A stretch of 59,263 nt of DNA from Blastocatellia bacterium (GTDB taxonomy: Bacteria; Acidobacteriota; Blastocatellia; HR10): positions 1 to 59,263 of the forward strand of contig JANWYV010000018.1 in NCBI GenBank assembly GCA_025055075.1, written 5' to 3'. A program made the translations under genes and the position numbers. The notes beneath the pieces were generated by a model. It made no database searches, was not told the origin of the DNA, and was given only the letters and a program-made list of their open reading frames with translations. Positions 33,451 through 41,589 of this stretch are shown here, in pieces (position 1 is the first letter of the stretch; each line of letters starts with the position of its first letter).

Positions 33451-34737
33451 TCATCTTCCTGGGCTCATCGGACCGGAAGGGGATTGGAGCAGAGCGGCGA
33501 CGAAGGATTCCAAGCGTTCGACGGGCTGATAGCCACGGATGAGACGACCATTGATAATGAGCGTGGGCGTGGAGTCTACGCCGGAGCGTTCGGCGAGGGA
33601 GATGTCTCGCGCGAGCTGTCGCTGAATCTCGGGGTCTTGTGCGACGCGCGTGGGATCGAGTCCATAGCGGCGCGCGATCTCGTGGATGCGCTCCAGCGTG
33701 AGCGATTCTTGTGCGCGCCAGATCTCGGTGGACCATGCCTCGAAGGCGCCCCGCCGCTGCGCCTCGATGGCCAGTTGCGCCAACAGACAGGCGAACGAAT
33801 GGGCCGTTCGCGTCAACCGCAAGTTGCAGGCTTGATCGAGGGGATAATGTCGGTAGATAACCCGCACCTGGCGCGGGCGACGCGCAAGGAGCTGTCGCAG
33901 CGCTTCTGTTTGCAGCTTGCAGTAGGGGCATTGGAAATCGGTGAAGTAGACGATCGTGATCGGCGCTCCTGGACTTCCGAAAGTCGGACTCAACGGGCTG
34001 GGAGCCGTCACGTCGGTCGCCTCGGCGACGGGGCGCGCCTTCTCTTCCAGCATCCTCTTCGATTCCACGGGAGTCGGAGGCGGTGACGGACGCGCATACC
34101 AGTTCAGAGGAACGATGAGCAGCGCACCGAGCGCAACCGAAGGCCAGAGTGGGCGCAGGATCACCGCGCGCTCTTTGGCGACACGCGCGCGTCGCAGCAG
34201 ATGAATGCCGAAGATGAGCAGCCCCAGATCAGCGATCCAACTCACCGCGCATCCCAGACACAGCGCGCGCAGGTGCACGAGCGAGACGAAGGGCAAGATC
34301 GCTAATCCGATAACGAAGGGCACGATGAGCAACAGTGTGGAGACCGCATAATCTGAAGGTGCGGTCGGCCAGCGTTCTCTACGCTCTCGTATCGTGCGGC
34401 GCAAGACGCGCGTCGTATGCACGATGAGCGCCAAATACCCCCCGGCGCCCCAAACGGCCAAGGGGAGTCCGAAGAGCCGACTCCAGGAAGAGGCCGCTAC
34501 GCGATCGCAATTGATGAGTTCGCTCACGTTGCAGAGCGCTTGATCGCCAGCTCCGGAGAGGAAGAGCTTATAGTGCCACGTGAGATAGAGCGCTGAGAGC
34601 AGTCCGAGCGCGGCGGCGCGTCGAATCCACCGATAGGAGCGCAAAAGCGCTTCCACTTCGGGATTCGCATCACGCGACTTCTCCGATCGCGCGACAGCCT
34701 TGCCCGAATGTGCCGATTGATGCTTCTCTCGCTTCAT
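33451..34737 (-). CDS. VKOR-DsbA fusion (disulfide bond formation)
   Basis: Single-chain oxidative folding system: an integral vitamin-K-epoxide-reductase-like domain, which re-oxidises with quinone, fused to a periplasmic DsbA-type thioredoxin domain. Residues about 38-185 form the four- to five-helix VKOR part, with the outer cysteine pair Cys69 and Cys77 (ALCNVSELINCDRV), the conserved serine in AASSW, and the quinone-side CxxC Cys160-Leu-Gly-Cys163. A further helix (about 197-213) and a Pro-rich linker lead to the DsbA-like domain, ITIVYFTDFQCPYCKLQTEAL with active site Cys270-Pro-Tyr-Cys273 and the cis-proline loop DSTPTLIING. Length is 428. The promoter lies so close that the ATG at 34737 is almost at the 5' end of the RNA. 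It presumably serves the many secreted cysteine proteins. Confidence 0.92.
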   Translation of the reverse strand: MKREKHQSAHSGKAVARSEKSRDANPEVEALLRSYRWIRRAAALGLLSALYLTWHYKLFLSGAGDQALCNVSELINCDRVAASSWSRLFGLPLAVWGAGGYLALIVHTTRVLRRTIRERRERWPTAPSDYAVSTLLLIVPFVIGLAILPFVSLVHLRALCLGCAVSWIADLGLLIFGIHLLRRARVAKERAVILRPLWPSVALGALLIVPLNWYARPSPPPTPVESKRMLEEKARPVAEATDVTAPSPLSPTFGSPGAPITIVYFTDFQCPYCKLQTEALRQLLARRPRQVRVIYRHYPLDQACNLRLTRTAHSFACLLAQLAIEAQRRGAFEAWSTEIWRAQESLTLERIHEIARRYGLDPTRVAQDPEIQRQLARDISLAERSGVDSTPTLIINGRLIRGYQPVERLESFVAALLQSPSGPMSPGR

Positions 34738-34746
34738 CGGGGGCAG

Positions 34747-34776
34747 AGTATAACAACCTCACCCGAGGGTTTTCAA
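34747..34776 (-). promoter_or_regulatory. Promoter of the VKOR-DsbA gene, giving a nearly leaderless message
   Basis: TTGAAA (34771-34776, minus strand), 18-base spacer, TATACT (34747-34752): ten of twelve consensus bases. Only nine bases separate the -10 from the ATG at 34737, so transcription should start two or three bases before the start codon. Confidence 0.6.
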
Positions 34777-34796
34777 CGCATTGCCGGGCGCGCGCT

Positions 34797-35723
34797 TCAT
34801 CCTCGAGCGAGCGGTTCATGGGTCTCCTCGTGTGGGCGAAGGCGCGGGGTTCGCCAGAGCCACAGGCTCGCGCCGATCAACACGACCGTCACCAACACAC
34901 CGCCCTCTGGGCCATAACTCCCGCCGGTGAGCCACGCGGGACCGGTTTGGGATGCGCGGAAGAGGGATGTGCCAATGCGCTCCTCGATGCCGCTCACGGT
35001 TAGGCCATAGATGGTGCTCATCGTGAAGTTCCATCCGGCATGCAGTCCGATCGGGAGCCAGAGCCGATGAGTCTTCATGTACGCGATCGAGAGCCAGACG
35101 CCGGCCAACACCGTATTGAAAACACCTAGCGCCGAAGCGTTTGGATTCCCCGCGTGCCCGAGTCCGAAAAGCAGCGAGGGCGCGCTCACGGCGAGCGTCG
35201 GTCGCACGTCTAGAAGCAGCGTCTGAAGCGGATACCCGCGAAAGAGGAATTCCTCGAAGGCCGCGGCCACATTGAAGAAGAAGAAGGCCTGGAGCGTCCC
35301 GCTCGCCGTTTCGGCGGCAGGGCGTCCCTCCCACTGCAGGTCCACATGACCGAGAGGCAGTTCGATGAGGACAACGATCGTAATCATCAGCGCCGCGAGA
35401 CCGAATCCGACGAGATACTCGCACCATCCGCGCTGGCGCCATTGATAGCCGAGGCTTTGAAAGGGACGCCGATCGAGCCATCGCAGGCACACGGCTGAAG
35501 CCAACAGCGTCGCGCCAAGAAGCGTGCCGTAGGCGAGGAGTTGAAAACCGAGGGCGTTCATTCGCTGAGGAGGAGCGTCACCCGTTGGGAGGATATCATA
35601 GGCGAAGCTGAGGAGCACTCCTCCAAGAGGGCCGAGCACGAGAAAGAGCGCGAAAAATATGAGCACGCGCCACCCGGCGCGCACGCGTCCAGCAGCGTTG
35701 AAGAGGATCGTTCTGGCCATCAT
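34797..35723 (-). CDS. CPBP-family intramembrane metalloprotease
   Basis: Membrane protein of the CPBP/Abi (CAAX prenyl-protease-like) family, which in bacteria serve in immunity to bacteriocins or in cutting membrane proteins. Two adjacent ATG codons (35723, 35720) are possible starts; the earlier in-frame TTG at 35759 belongs to a -35 box instead. The 308 residues form about eight helices. The metal-binding motifs are present: AAFEEFLFRGYPLQTLL (Glu-Glu-x3-Arg), LLFGLGHAGNPN (motif with His), and LPIGLHAGWNFT (third motif with His and Asn). A hydrophilic C-terminal tail follows the last helix. It stands alone between its divergent neighbour, the PLP decarboxylase, and the VKOR-DsbA gene (59-base gap). 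The substrate is unknown. Confidence 0.88.
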   Translation of the reverse strand: MMARTILFNAAGRVRAGWRVLIFFALFLVLGPLGGVLLSFAYDILPTGDAPPQRMNALGFQLLAYGTLLGATLLASAVCLRWLDRRPFQSLGYQWRQRGWCEYLVGFGLAALMITIVVLIELPLGHVDLQWEGRPAAETASGTLQAFFFFNVAAAFEEFLFRGYPLQTLLLDVRPTLAVSAPSLLFGLGHAGNPNASALGVFNTVLAGVWLSIAYMKTHRLWLPIGLHAGWNFTMSTIYGLTVSGIEERIGTSLFRASQTGPAWLTGGSYGPEGGVLVTVVLIGASLWLWRTPRLRPHEETHEPLARG

Positions 35724-35730
35724 CGCGCCT

Positions 35731-35759
35731 ATGGTGTGGCAAAAGCGGCGGGCTGTCAA
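35731..35759 (-). promoter_or_regulatory. Candidate promoter of the CPBP protease gene
   Basis: Perfect TTGACA (35754-35759, minus strand), 17 bases, CACCAT (35731-35736; weak -10). The -10 is seven bases before the ATG at 35723, so the message would be leaderless, as for the neighbouring VKOR-DsbA gene. Confidence 0.4.
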
Positions 35760-35797
35760 TGCGGCGTGAAGTCTGGGGAAATGAGAAGCGTACTCGC

Positions 35798-35826
35798 TTG
35801 AACTTTTCCACGGGCGGCTCTACACT
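35798..35826 (+). promoter_or_regulatory. Promoter of the PLP decarboxylase gene
   Basis: TTGAAC (35798-35803), 17-base spacer, TACACT (35821-35826). A start near 35833 leaves about 27 bases, with AAGGAAG as ribosome site before the ATG at 35860. Confidence 0.55.
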
Positions 35827-35859
35827 ACGACTATTTGAGCCATCGTGGGAAGGAAGCAT

Positions 35860-37338
35860 ATGGAACGCGCTATGGCAGGAGGGGCGGTATCGGACATGCC
35901 CCTGGAGGACTTCCGGCGGTTCGGGCATCAAGTGGTGGAGTGGATCGCCGATTACTTGGCCGGAATCGAACGCTACCCCGTTTTGGCGCGCGTTCGTCCG
36001 GGGGAGATTCGACAGCGCTTGTCCGCGCATCCGCCTCGCGAGGGGGAATCGTTGGAGGTGATCCTGCGCGATTTCGAACAGGTCGTGCTGCCGGGGATCA
36101 CGCATTGGAACCATCCGGGCTTTATGGCCTATTTCGCGATCACGGGATCGGGACCAGGAATTCTCGGCGAGCTGCTCGCCGCGGCGTTGAACGTGAACGC
36201 GATGCTGTGGAAGACGTCGCCGGCAGCCACCGAATTGGAACAAGTCGTGCTCGATTGGCTGCGACAGATGCTCGGGTTGCCACCGGAGTTCGAGGGCATC
36301 ATTTACGATACGGCTTCGATCTCCAGTCTGTGCGCATTGGCCGCGGCGCGCGAGGCCTTGGGATTAGGCGTGCGCGAAGAAGGATTGGCGGGGCGAGCGG
36401 CGTTGCCGCGCCTCCGTATCTATGCCTCCGAGGAAGCGCATTCCTCCATCGAGAAGGCGGCGATCGTCCTTGGCTTTGGGCAAGCAGGCGTGCGGAAGAT
36501 TCCGACCGATGAGGCCTTTCGCATGGACGTGAGCGCGTTGGAGCGCGCCATTGAGGAAGACCGTGCGATGGGATGGCGACCGTGTTGCGTCGTGGCGACC
36601 GTGGGCACGACGTCTACGACGAGCAGCGATCCGGTCCCGGAGATCGCGCGCGTGTGCGAACGCTATGGGGTGTGGCTGCATGTGGATGCCGCGTATGCCG
36701 GAGCGGCAGCGATCGTGCCGGAGTTTCGGCACGTCCTGGACGGATGCGAGCGCGCGGATTCGCTCGTCGTCAATCCGCACAAGTGGCTCTTCACGCCAAT
36801 GGATTTGAGCGCGTTTTACTGTCGGCGCATGGACGTGCTGCGGCGCGCCTTCAGTTTGGTGCCGGAGTATCTCCGCACGGAGGAGGAAGGGGTGCGAAAC
36901 TTCATGGACTACGGACCGCAATTGGGACGCCGCTTTCGCGCCTTGAAGCTGTGGATGGTCATTCGGTATTTCGGGCAAGAGGGATTGGCGGCGCGCATTC
37001 GCGAGCACATTCGCCTCGCTCAGCAGTTCGCCGCATGGGTGGATGCTGACCCTGATTTCGAGCGCGTGGCGCCAACGCCGTTGAGCACGGTCTGTTTCCG
37101 CGCGCGTCCGCAAAGCCTCGCGTTATCGGAGGCCGACTTGGATCGCTTCAATGCCGCGTTGCTGGAGGCGATCAACGCCACGGGGGAATGCTTCCTCTCG
37201 CATACGCGGATACGCGGACGACTGGCGTTGCGCCTGGCGATCGGGAATGTGCGGACCAATGAACGGCATGTGCAGCGCGCGTGGGAGTTGCTGCGCGCGC
37301 ACGCGGCTCGTCTTCGGTCCGAATGGCCGAAGGCATGA
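35860..37338 (+). CDS. Group II PLP-dependent amino acid decarboxylase (aromatic-type)
   Basis: Cytoplasmic fold-type I PLP enzyme like aromatic-L-amino-acid/tryptophan decarboxylases. The ATG at 35860 has AAGGAAG upstream; a GTG 15 bases earlier lacks a site. In 492 residues one sees HWNHPGFMAYFAITGSGPGILGELLAAALN, the family's SPAATELEQVV, the PLP-stacking histidine in SEEAHSSIEKAA, VATVGTTSTTSSDPV, the cofactor aspartate in WLHVDAAYAG, and the Schiff-base lysine Lys308 in VNPHKWLFTPMD. Relatives have T-GG-S-x-A-N near residue 150; here the stretch reads TASISSLCALAAA. It is followed 13 bases later by apgM. Substrate (Trp, Tyr, DOPA, Phe or another) cannot be read from sequence. Confidence 0.9.
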   Translation: MERAMAGGAVSDMPLEDFRRFGHQVVEWIADYLAGIERYPVLARVRPGEIRQRLSAHPPREGESLEVILRDFEQVVLPGITHWNHPGFMAYFAITGSGPGILGELLAAALNVNAMLWKTSPAATELEQVVLDWLRQMLGLPPEFEGIIYDTASISSLCALAAAREALGLGVREEGLAGRAALPRLRIYASEEAHSSIEKAAIVLGFGQAGVRKIPTDEAFRMDVSALERAIEEDRAMGWRPCCVVATVGTTSTTSSDPVPEIARVCERYGVWLHVDAAYAGAAAIVPEFRHVLDGCERADSLVVNPHKWLFTPMDLSAFYCRRMDVLRRAFSLVPEYLRTEEEGVRNFMDYGPQLGRRFRALKLWMVIRYFGQEGLAARIREHIRLAQQFAAWVDADPDFERVAPTPLSTVCFRARPQSLALSEADLDRFNAALLEAINATGECFLSHTRIRGRLALRLAIGNVRTNERHVQRAWELLRAHAARLRSEWPKA

Positions 37339-37351
37339 AGAAGGAGGGGGT

Positions 37352-38569
37352 ATGCTCTCGTTGAACCATTTCCGACAACTCGCGACGAAGACGGATACGA
37401 AGATCGTGCAGCTCGTCCTGGATGGCCTGGGCGGACTGCCGAATGAGACGGGCCGATCGGAGCTGGAGGCCGCGCGCACGCCGAATCTGGATGAGCTGGC
37501 GCGGCGCGCGCTTTGCGGTCTCGCGGATCCGGTCGCCCCTGGGATCACGCCCGGAAGTGGACCGGGCCATCTGGCCATTTTCGGGTATGATCCGCTGGTG
37601 TGGGAGATCGGGCGCGGCGTGCTCGAAGCGTTGGGCATCGGTTTTGAGCTGCAGCCGGGAGACGTGGCAGCGCGGGGGAATTTCGTCACGCTCGATGGAA
37701 CCGGGGTGATCGTGGATCGGCGCGCCGGGCGCATCTCCACCGATCACTGCGTCGAGTTGTGCGCGCGACTGCAAGCGGAGATCCGCGAGATCGAAGGCGT
37801 CGAAGTCCTCATTCGTCCCGTCAAAGAGCATCGCTTCGCATTGATCTTGCGCGGGGAGGGACTGGGCGATGGCATAGAGGATACAGATCCACAGCGGGTT
37901 GGTTTGAAGCCGAAGCCTGTCCAAGTGCGCGATCAATCGTCCGAGCGCACCGCGCGCGTCGTGCGTCGGTTTCTGGAGCGCGCCTTTGAGATTCTCGCCG
38001 ATGAGCGTCCGGCCAATGGCGTGACTCTACGCGGCTTCTCGCGTCGGCCGGACATTCCTCCGATGACCGAAGTCTTCCGCCTCACGCCCGCTGCCATCGC
38101 CACCTATCCGATGTATCGCGGCCTGGCGCGATTGGTCGGCATGCAGATCATCGAGACGCCGCCGGAGGAAGATCTCTCAGCGCTCGCCGAGCGGCTGCGC
38201 GAGAACTTCGACCGTTACGACTATTTCTACGTGCACGTGAAGAAGACCGATAGCTACGGCGAGGATGGGAACTTCGAGGGCAAGGTGCAGGTGCTCGAGC
38301 GCGTGGATGAAATCCTCATCCCGGCGATCCTCGCCTTGCGACCGGATGTCGTCGCCATCACGGGGGATCACAGCACGCCCTCGGTCTTGAGGGGCCACAG
38401 TTGGCATCCGGTCCCGTATCTGCTTTACGCGAAATATCTGCAATCGGACGATGTGACGGAGTTCAGCGAACGGGCGTTCCTGCGTGGCGGATTGGGACGC
38501 TTCCGCTTGGTGGAAGGATTGCCGCAGCTTCTGGCGCACGCGCAGAAGCTCCTGAAGTATGGCGCTTGA
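37352..38569 (+). CDS. apgM: 2,3-bisphosphoglycerate-independent phosphoglycerate mutase, archaeal type
   Basis: Interconverts 3- and 2-phosphoglycerate with metal ions but without 2,3-BPG. The ATG at 37352 has AAGGAGGGGG at a good distance. The 405-residue protein belongs to the alkaline phosphatase superfamily: KIVQLVLDGLGGLP (metal-binding aspartate), AARTPNLDELARR, GITPGSGPGHLAIFGYDP with the phosphorylated serine, RISTDHCVELC, EHRFALILRGEGLGDGIEDTDP, FYVHVKKTDSYGEDGNFEGK and AITGDHSTPSVLRGHSWHPVP with the late Asp-His metal ligands. All blocks are intact. It precedes the glycine cleavage genes; phosphoglycerate is the entry to serine and glycine, which makes a metabolic link plausible. 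Confidence 0.93.
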   Translation: MLSLNHFRQLATKTDTKIVQLVLDGLGGLPNETGRSELEAARTPNLDELARRALCGLADPVAPGITPGSGPGHLAIFGYDPLVWEIGRGVLEALGIGFELQPGDVAARGNFVTLDGTGVIVDRRAGRISTDHCVELCARLQAEIREIEGVEVLIRPVKEHRFALILRGEGLGDGIEDTDPQRVGLKPKPVQVRDQSSERTARVVRRFLERAFEILADERPANGVTLRGFSRRPDIPPMTEVFRLTPAAIATYPMYRGLARLVGMQIIETPPEEDLSALAERLRENFDRYDYFYVHVKKTDSYGEDGNFEGKVQVLERVDEILIPAILALRPDVVAITGDHSTPSVLRGHSWHPVPYLLYAKYLQSDDVTEFSERAFLRGGLGRFRLVEGLPQLLAHAQKLLKYGA

Positions 38570-38630
38570 CGCTAAGGAGTAGCTATGCTAGCTTGCCAAA
38601 TCCGCTGAGGACGCTTGGGGAGATCACGAC

Positions 38631-39734
38631 GTGGTGACTGCGCAACTGAAGCGATCGCCGTTGCACGAGACGCACGAAGCGTTGGGCGCACGCTTCACCG
38701 AGTTCGCCGGCTGGCTCCTACCGCTGCAGTACACGGGAGCGATCGAGGAGCATCTCGCCGTGCGCACGGCCGCGGGCCTCTTCGACGTGAGCCACATGGG
38801 ACGTTTAGAGATCCGCGGGCGAGGGGCCTTGGCCCTTATTCAAAAAGTGACGTGCAATGATGCCGCGCGCCTGCGCGATCATCAGGTCCAATACTCCGCG
38901 CTCACGACCGAGCGTGGGACGTTCGTGGACGATCTCACCGTCTATCGCGTTCGCGAGGACCATTTCCTGCTCTGCGTCAATGCGGCGAATCGGGAGAAGG
39001 ACGCGCGTTGGATCCGGGAACACCGGGAAGGAGAAGAGGCCGAGGTCTATGACGTCAGCGATCAATTGGCGCAGCTGGCGCTCCAAGGCCCAGCGGCCAG
39101 CGAGATCCTTCAACTGCTGACCGACGTGCAGTTGGAGCACATCCGCTTCTACTGGTTCGAACAGGGAGAGGTCGCTGGCGTCTCCTGTCTGATCTCCCGC
39201 ACGGGCTATACGGGCGAAGACGGCTTCGAACTCTACGTCCCGGCCGCTTCGGCCGAATGGGTGTGGAATCGGTTGCTTGATGTCGGCCAAGCGGCGGGAT
39301 TGAAGCCATGCGGCTTAGCGGCGCGGAACACTCTTCGATTAGAGGCGCGGATGCTGCTCTACGGTCACGACATGGATGAGACGACGACGGTATGGGAGGC
39401 CGACCTGGGGTGGATCGTGAAGTTGGAGAAAGGGGACTTCATCGGGCGCGACGCCTTGCGGCGGCAGAAGGAAGAAGGCCTCCAGCGCAAGCTCGTTGGC
39501 TTCGAAGTCCACGATCGCGCTCCGGCGCGAGAGGGGTATCCGGTCCTCGTCCAAGGCCATGTCGTGGGGCAGGTCACTTCGGGCAGCTACGCGCCCTTCC
39601 TTCAGAAGAACATCGGGCTGACCTACCTGCCGATCGAGCACACCACCATCGGGGCGAGATTCCACATTCGCGTGCGAGAGCGAGAGGTCGAGGCGGAGGT
39701 CGTACCCACGCCGTTTTACAAAAGGCCGCGGTAG
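38631..39734 (+). CDS. gcvT: Aminomethyltransferase (glycine cleavage T protein)
   Basis: Transfers the C1 unit from the lipoyl arm of GcvH to tetrahydrofolate and releases ammonia. The gene starts at a GTG (38631) behind GGGGAG; a second GTG follows at once. In 367 residues: SPLHETHEALGARFTEFAGWLLPLQY, AGLFDVSHMGRLEIRG, KVTCNDAARL, FVDDLTVYRV, LALQGPAASEIL, SRTGYTGEDGFELYVP with the catalytic region, GLAARNTLRLEARMLLYGHDMDE and the C-terminal barrel ending in GARFHIRVRERE. All family motifs are there. It opens the gcvT-gcvH-gcvPA-gcvPB run. No glycine riboswitch fits in the 61 bases before it. Confidence 0.95.
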   Translation: MVTAQLKRSPLHETHEALGARFTEFAGWLLPLQYTGAIEEHLAVRTAAGLFDVSHMGRLEIRGRGALALIQKVTCNDAARLRDHQVQYSALTTERGTFVDDLTVYRVREDHFLLCVNAANREKDARWIREHREGEEAEVYDVSDQLAQLALQGPAASEILQLLTDVQLEHIRFYWFEQGEVAGVSCLISRTGYTGEDGFELYVPAASAEWVWNRLLDVGQAAGLKPCGLAARNTLRLEARMLLYGHDMDETTTVWEADLGWIVKLEKGDFIGRDALRRQKEEGLQRKLVGFEVHDRAPAREGYPVLVQGHVVGQVTSGSYAPFLQKNIGLTYLPIEHTTIGARFHIRVREREVEAEVVPTPFYKRPR

Positions 39735-39773
39735 AAGCGGCCTCATGGATGTTTCACAGGGAGGGAAGTGAGG

Positions 39774-40169
39774 ATGGCCACGTATCCTGAGGATTGCCTG
39801 TATACGAGAGAGCACGAATGGATTCGCGTCGAGGATGACGTGGGGGTGATCGGTATCACCGATTACGCGCAAGAGGCGCTCGGCGATATCGTCTACGTCG
39901 AGCTGCCGAGCGTGGGGGATCATTTCAGTCAAGGCGAGCCATTCGGCAACGTGGAATCGGTCAAGGCCGTGAGCGAACTCTACATGCCCGTGAGCGGAGA
40001 GGTCGTGGAGGTCAATGCGGACTTGACCGAATCCCCACAGCTCGTCAACGAGGATCCGTATGGCGATGGTTGGATGGTGAAGATCGCGCTCTCGGACCCG
40101 ACGGAGTTGGAGACGCTCATGTCGGCGAGCGAGTATGAGGAGTACGTCAAGGAGGAGAAGAAGAAGTGA
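39774..40169 (+). CDS. gcvH: Glycine cleavage system H protein (lipoyl carrier)
   Basis: Small protein that shuttles the aminomethyl group on a lipoamide arm. The ATG at 39774 is preceded by GGGAGGGAAG; a GTG two codons earlier is the alternative. The 131-residue product matches the family end to end: YTREHEWIRVEDDVGVIGITDYAQEALGDIVYVELP, then the lipoylation site ESVKAVSE with Lys64, MPVSGEVVEVNADLTESPQLVNEDPYGDGWMVKI, and an acidic tail with a short Lys run. It lies 39 bases behind gcvT and 79 bases before gcvPA. Confidence 0.96.
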   Translation: MATYPEDCLYTREHEWIRVEDDVGVIGITDYAQEALGDIVYVELPSVGDHFSQGEPFGNVESVKAVSELYMPVSGEVVEVNADLTESPQLVNEDPYGDGWMVKIALSDPTELETLMSASEYEEYVKEEKKK

Positions 40170-40248
40170 CTCCCCGCGGAACCGCCTTCGAGATCGTCGC
40201 TGTGTGCGACGGTCCGGCGTTCGGCGGGAGTGAGGGGAGGAGATCGGC

Positions 40249-41589
40249 ATGCGGTACATTCCGAACGCGCCAGAAGAACGGGCCGAGATGCTGCGGGAGA
40301 TCGGCTGCCCCACGGTCGAGCATCTCTTTCGCCCTATTCCGGAGAGATTCCGATTGAGAGAACCGTTGCGGCTTCCACCAGCGCGGTCGGAGGCGGAGGT
40401 CTTAGCGTTCTCCCGAGAATTGGCCGCGCGCAACGCGGCGGCGACCGAATACGCCCTCTTCCTGGGAGCGGGTGCGTATCATCATTTCATCCCGTCGGTG
40501 GTGGAGGCCCTGATCTCTCGCGCGGAGTTCACGACGGTCTATACCCCCTATCAACCGGAGATCGCGCAGGGGACGTTGCAGGCGCTCTTCGAATACCAGA
40601 CGCTCATCTGTCAGCTCACGGGCATGGAGGTCGCTAACGCCTCGCTTTATGACGGTTCGACGGCGCTCGCAGAGGCCGTGCTCATGGCCGAGCGGGTGAC
40701 GCGTCGGCGCGAGATCTTGCTGGCGGATAGCGTGCATCCTGAGTATCGAGAGGTCATTCGCACTTACACGCGGGCGCTCGGAGTGAACATTCGAAGGCTG
40801 GAGTACGATCCGGAGACTGGGGGAATAGCTCAGCGCGGCCTTGCGCCGAGCGCGGAGACGGCGGCCTTAGTCGTGCAATCGCCCAACTTCTTTGGCGTCA
40901 TCGAAGACATCGAAGCGCTCGCCGAACGGGCGCACGAAGTGGGAGCGCTGCTCATTGTGGTCATCACCGAACCGATCAGCTTAGGCCTCATACGGCCGCC
41001 GGGAGAGCTGGGGGCTGACATCGTCGTCGGCGAGGGACAATCCTTCGGCATCCCCCTCAGTTTCGGCGGGCCCTCTCTGGGGATTTTCGCCACGCGCGAG
41101 CGGTTTGTGCGACAGATGCCTGGACGCATCGTCGGGCAAGCCTTCGATTCGCAAGGGCGACGCGGATTCGTCATGACCTTGGCGACGCGCGAGCAATACA
41201 TCCGACGCGAGAAGGCGACCTCCAATATCTGCACGAGTCAGGAGTTGTGCGCCATCATGGCAGCCATCTATCTCTCGACGATGGGACCGCGCGGATTGCG
41301 TGAGGTCGCTGAGCAGAATGCGCAGAAGGCCGCTTATTTGGCCCGCGAGATCTCTCGTCAATCTGGATTCCGCCTTCGCTTCTCCGGTTCGCACTTCAAT
41401 GAATTCGTCGTGCAGTCGGAACGGCCGGTCGAGCTGGTCCTCGACCGATTGCGCGAGCGGAAGATCTTGGGCGGCCTCCCCTTGGGGCCCTACTATCCCG
41501 AGTTGCGCGATTGTTTCCTCGTCTGCGTGACGGAGATGATCACGCGCTCGATGATGGAGACATATTTGCACGTGCTGGATGAACTATGA
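40249..41589 (+). CDS. gcvPA: Glycine dehydrogenase (decarboxylating) subunit 1
   Basis: N-terminal half of the two-subunit P protein. Together with GcvPB it decarboxylates glycine and passes the aminomethyl group to GcvH. The ATG follows GGAGGAGATC. The 446 residues show [113 protein letters not shown] and [17 protein letters not shown]. The PLP lysine is in the other subunit, as expected for this half. The stop overlaps the gcvPB start (ATGA). Confidence 0.95.
   Translation: MRYIPNAPEERAEMLREIGCPTVEHLFRPIPERFRLREPLRLPPARSEAEVLAFSRELAARNAAATEYALFLGAGAYHHFIPSVVEALISRAEFTTVYTPYQPEIAQGTLQALFEYQTLICQLTGMEVANASLYDGSTALAEAVLMAERVTRRREILLADSVHPEYREVIRTYTRALGVNIRRLEYDPETGGIAQRGLAPSAETAALVVQSPNFFGVIEDIEALAERAHEVGALLIVVITEPISLGLIRPPGELGADIVVGEGQSFGIPLSFGGPSLGIFATRERFVRQMPGRIVGQAFDSQGRRGFVMTLATREQYIRREKATSNICTSQELCAIMAAIYLSTMGPRGLREVAEQNAQKAAYLAREISRQSGFRLRFSGSHFNEFVVQSERPVELVLDRLRERKILGGLPLGPYYPELRDCFLVCVTEMITRSMMETYLHVLDEL

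Noticed and set aside
38570-38630. Glycine riboswitch before gcvT
   Set aside because: The gap is 61 bases, too short for a glycine aptamer, and none of its conserved cores is seen.
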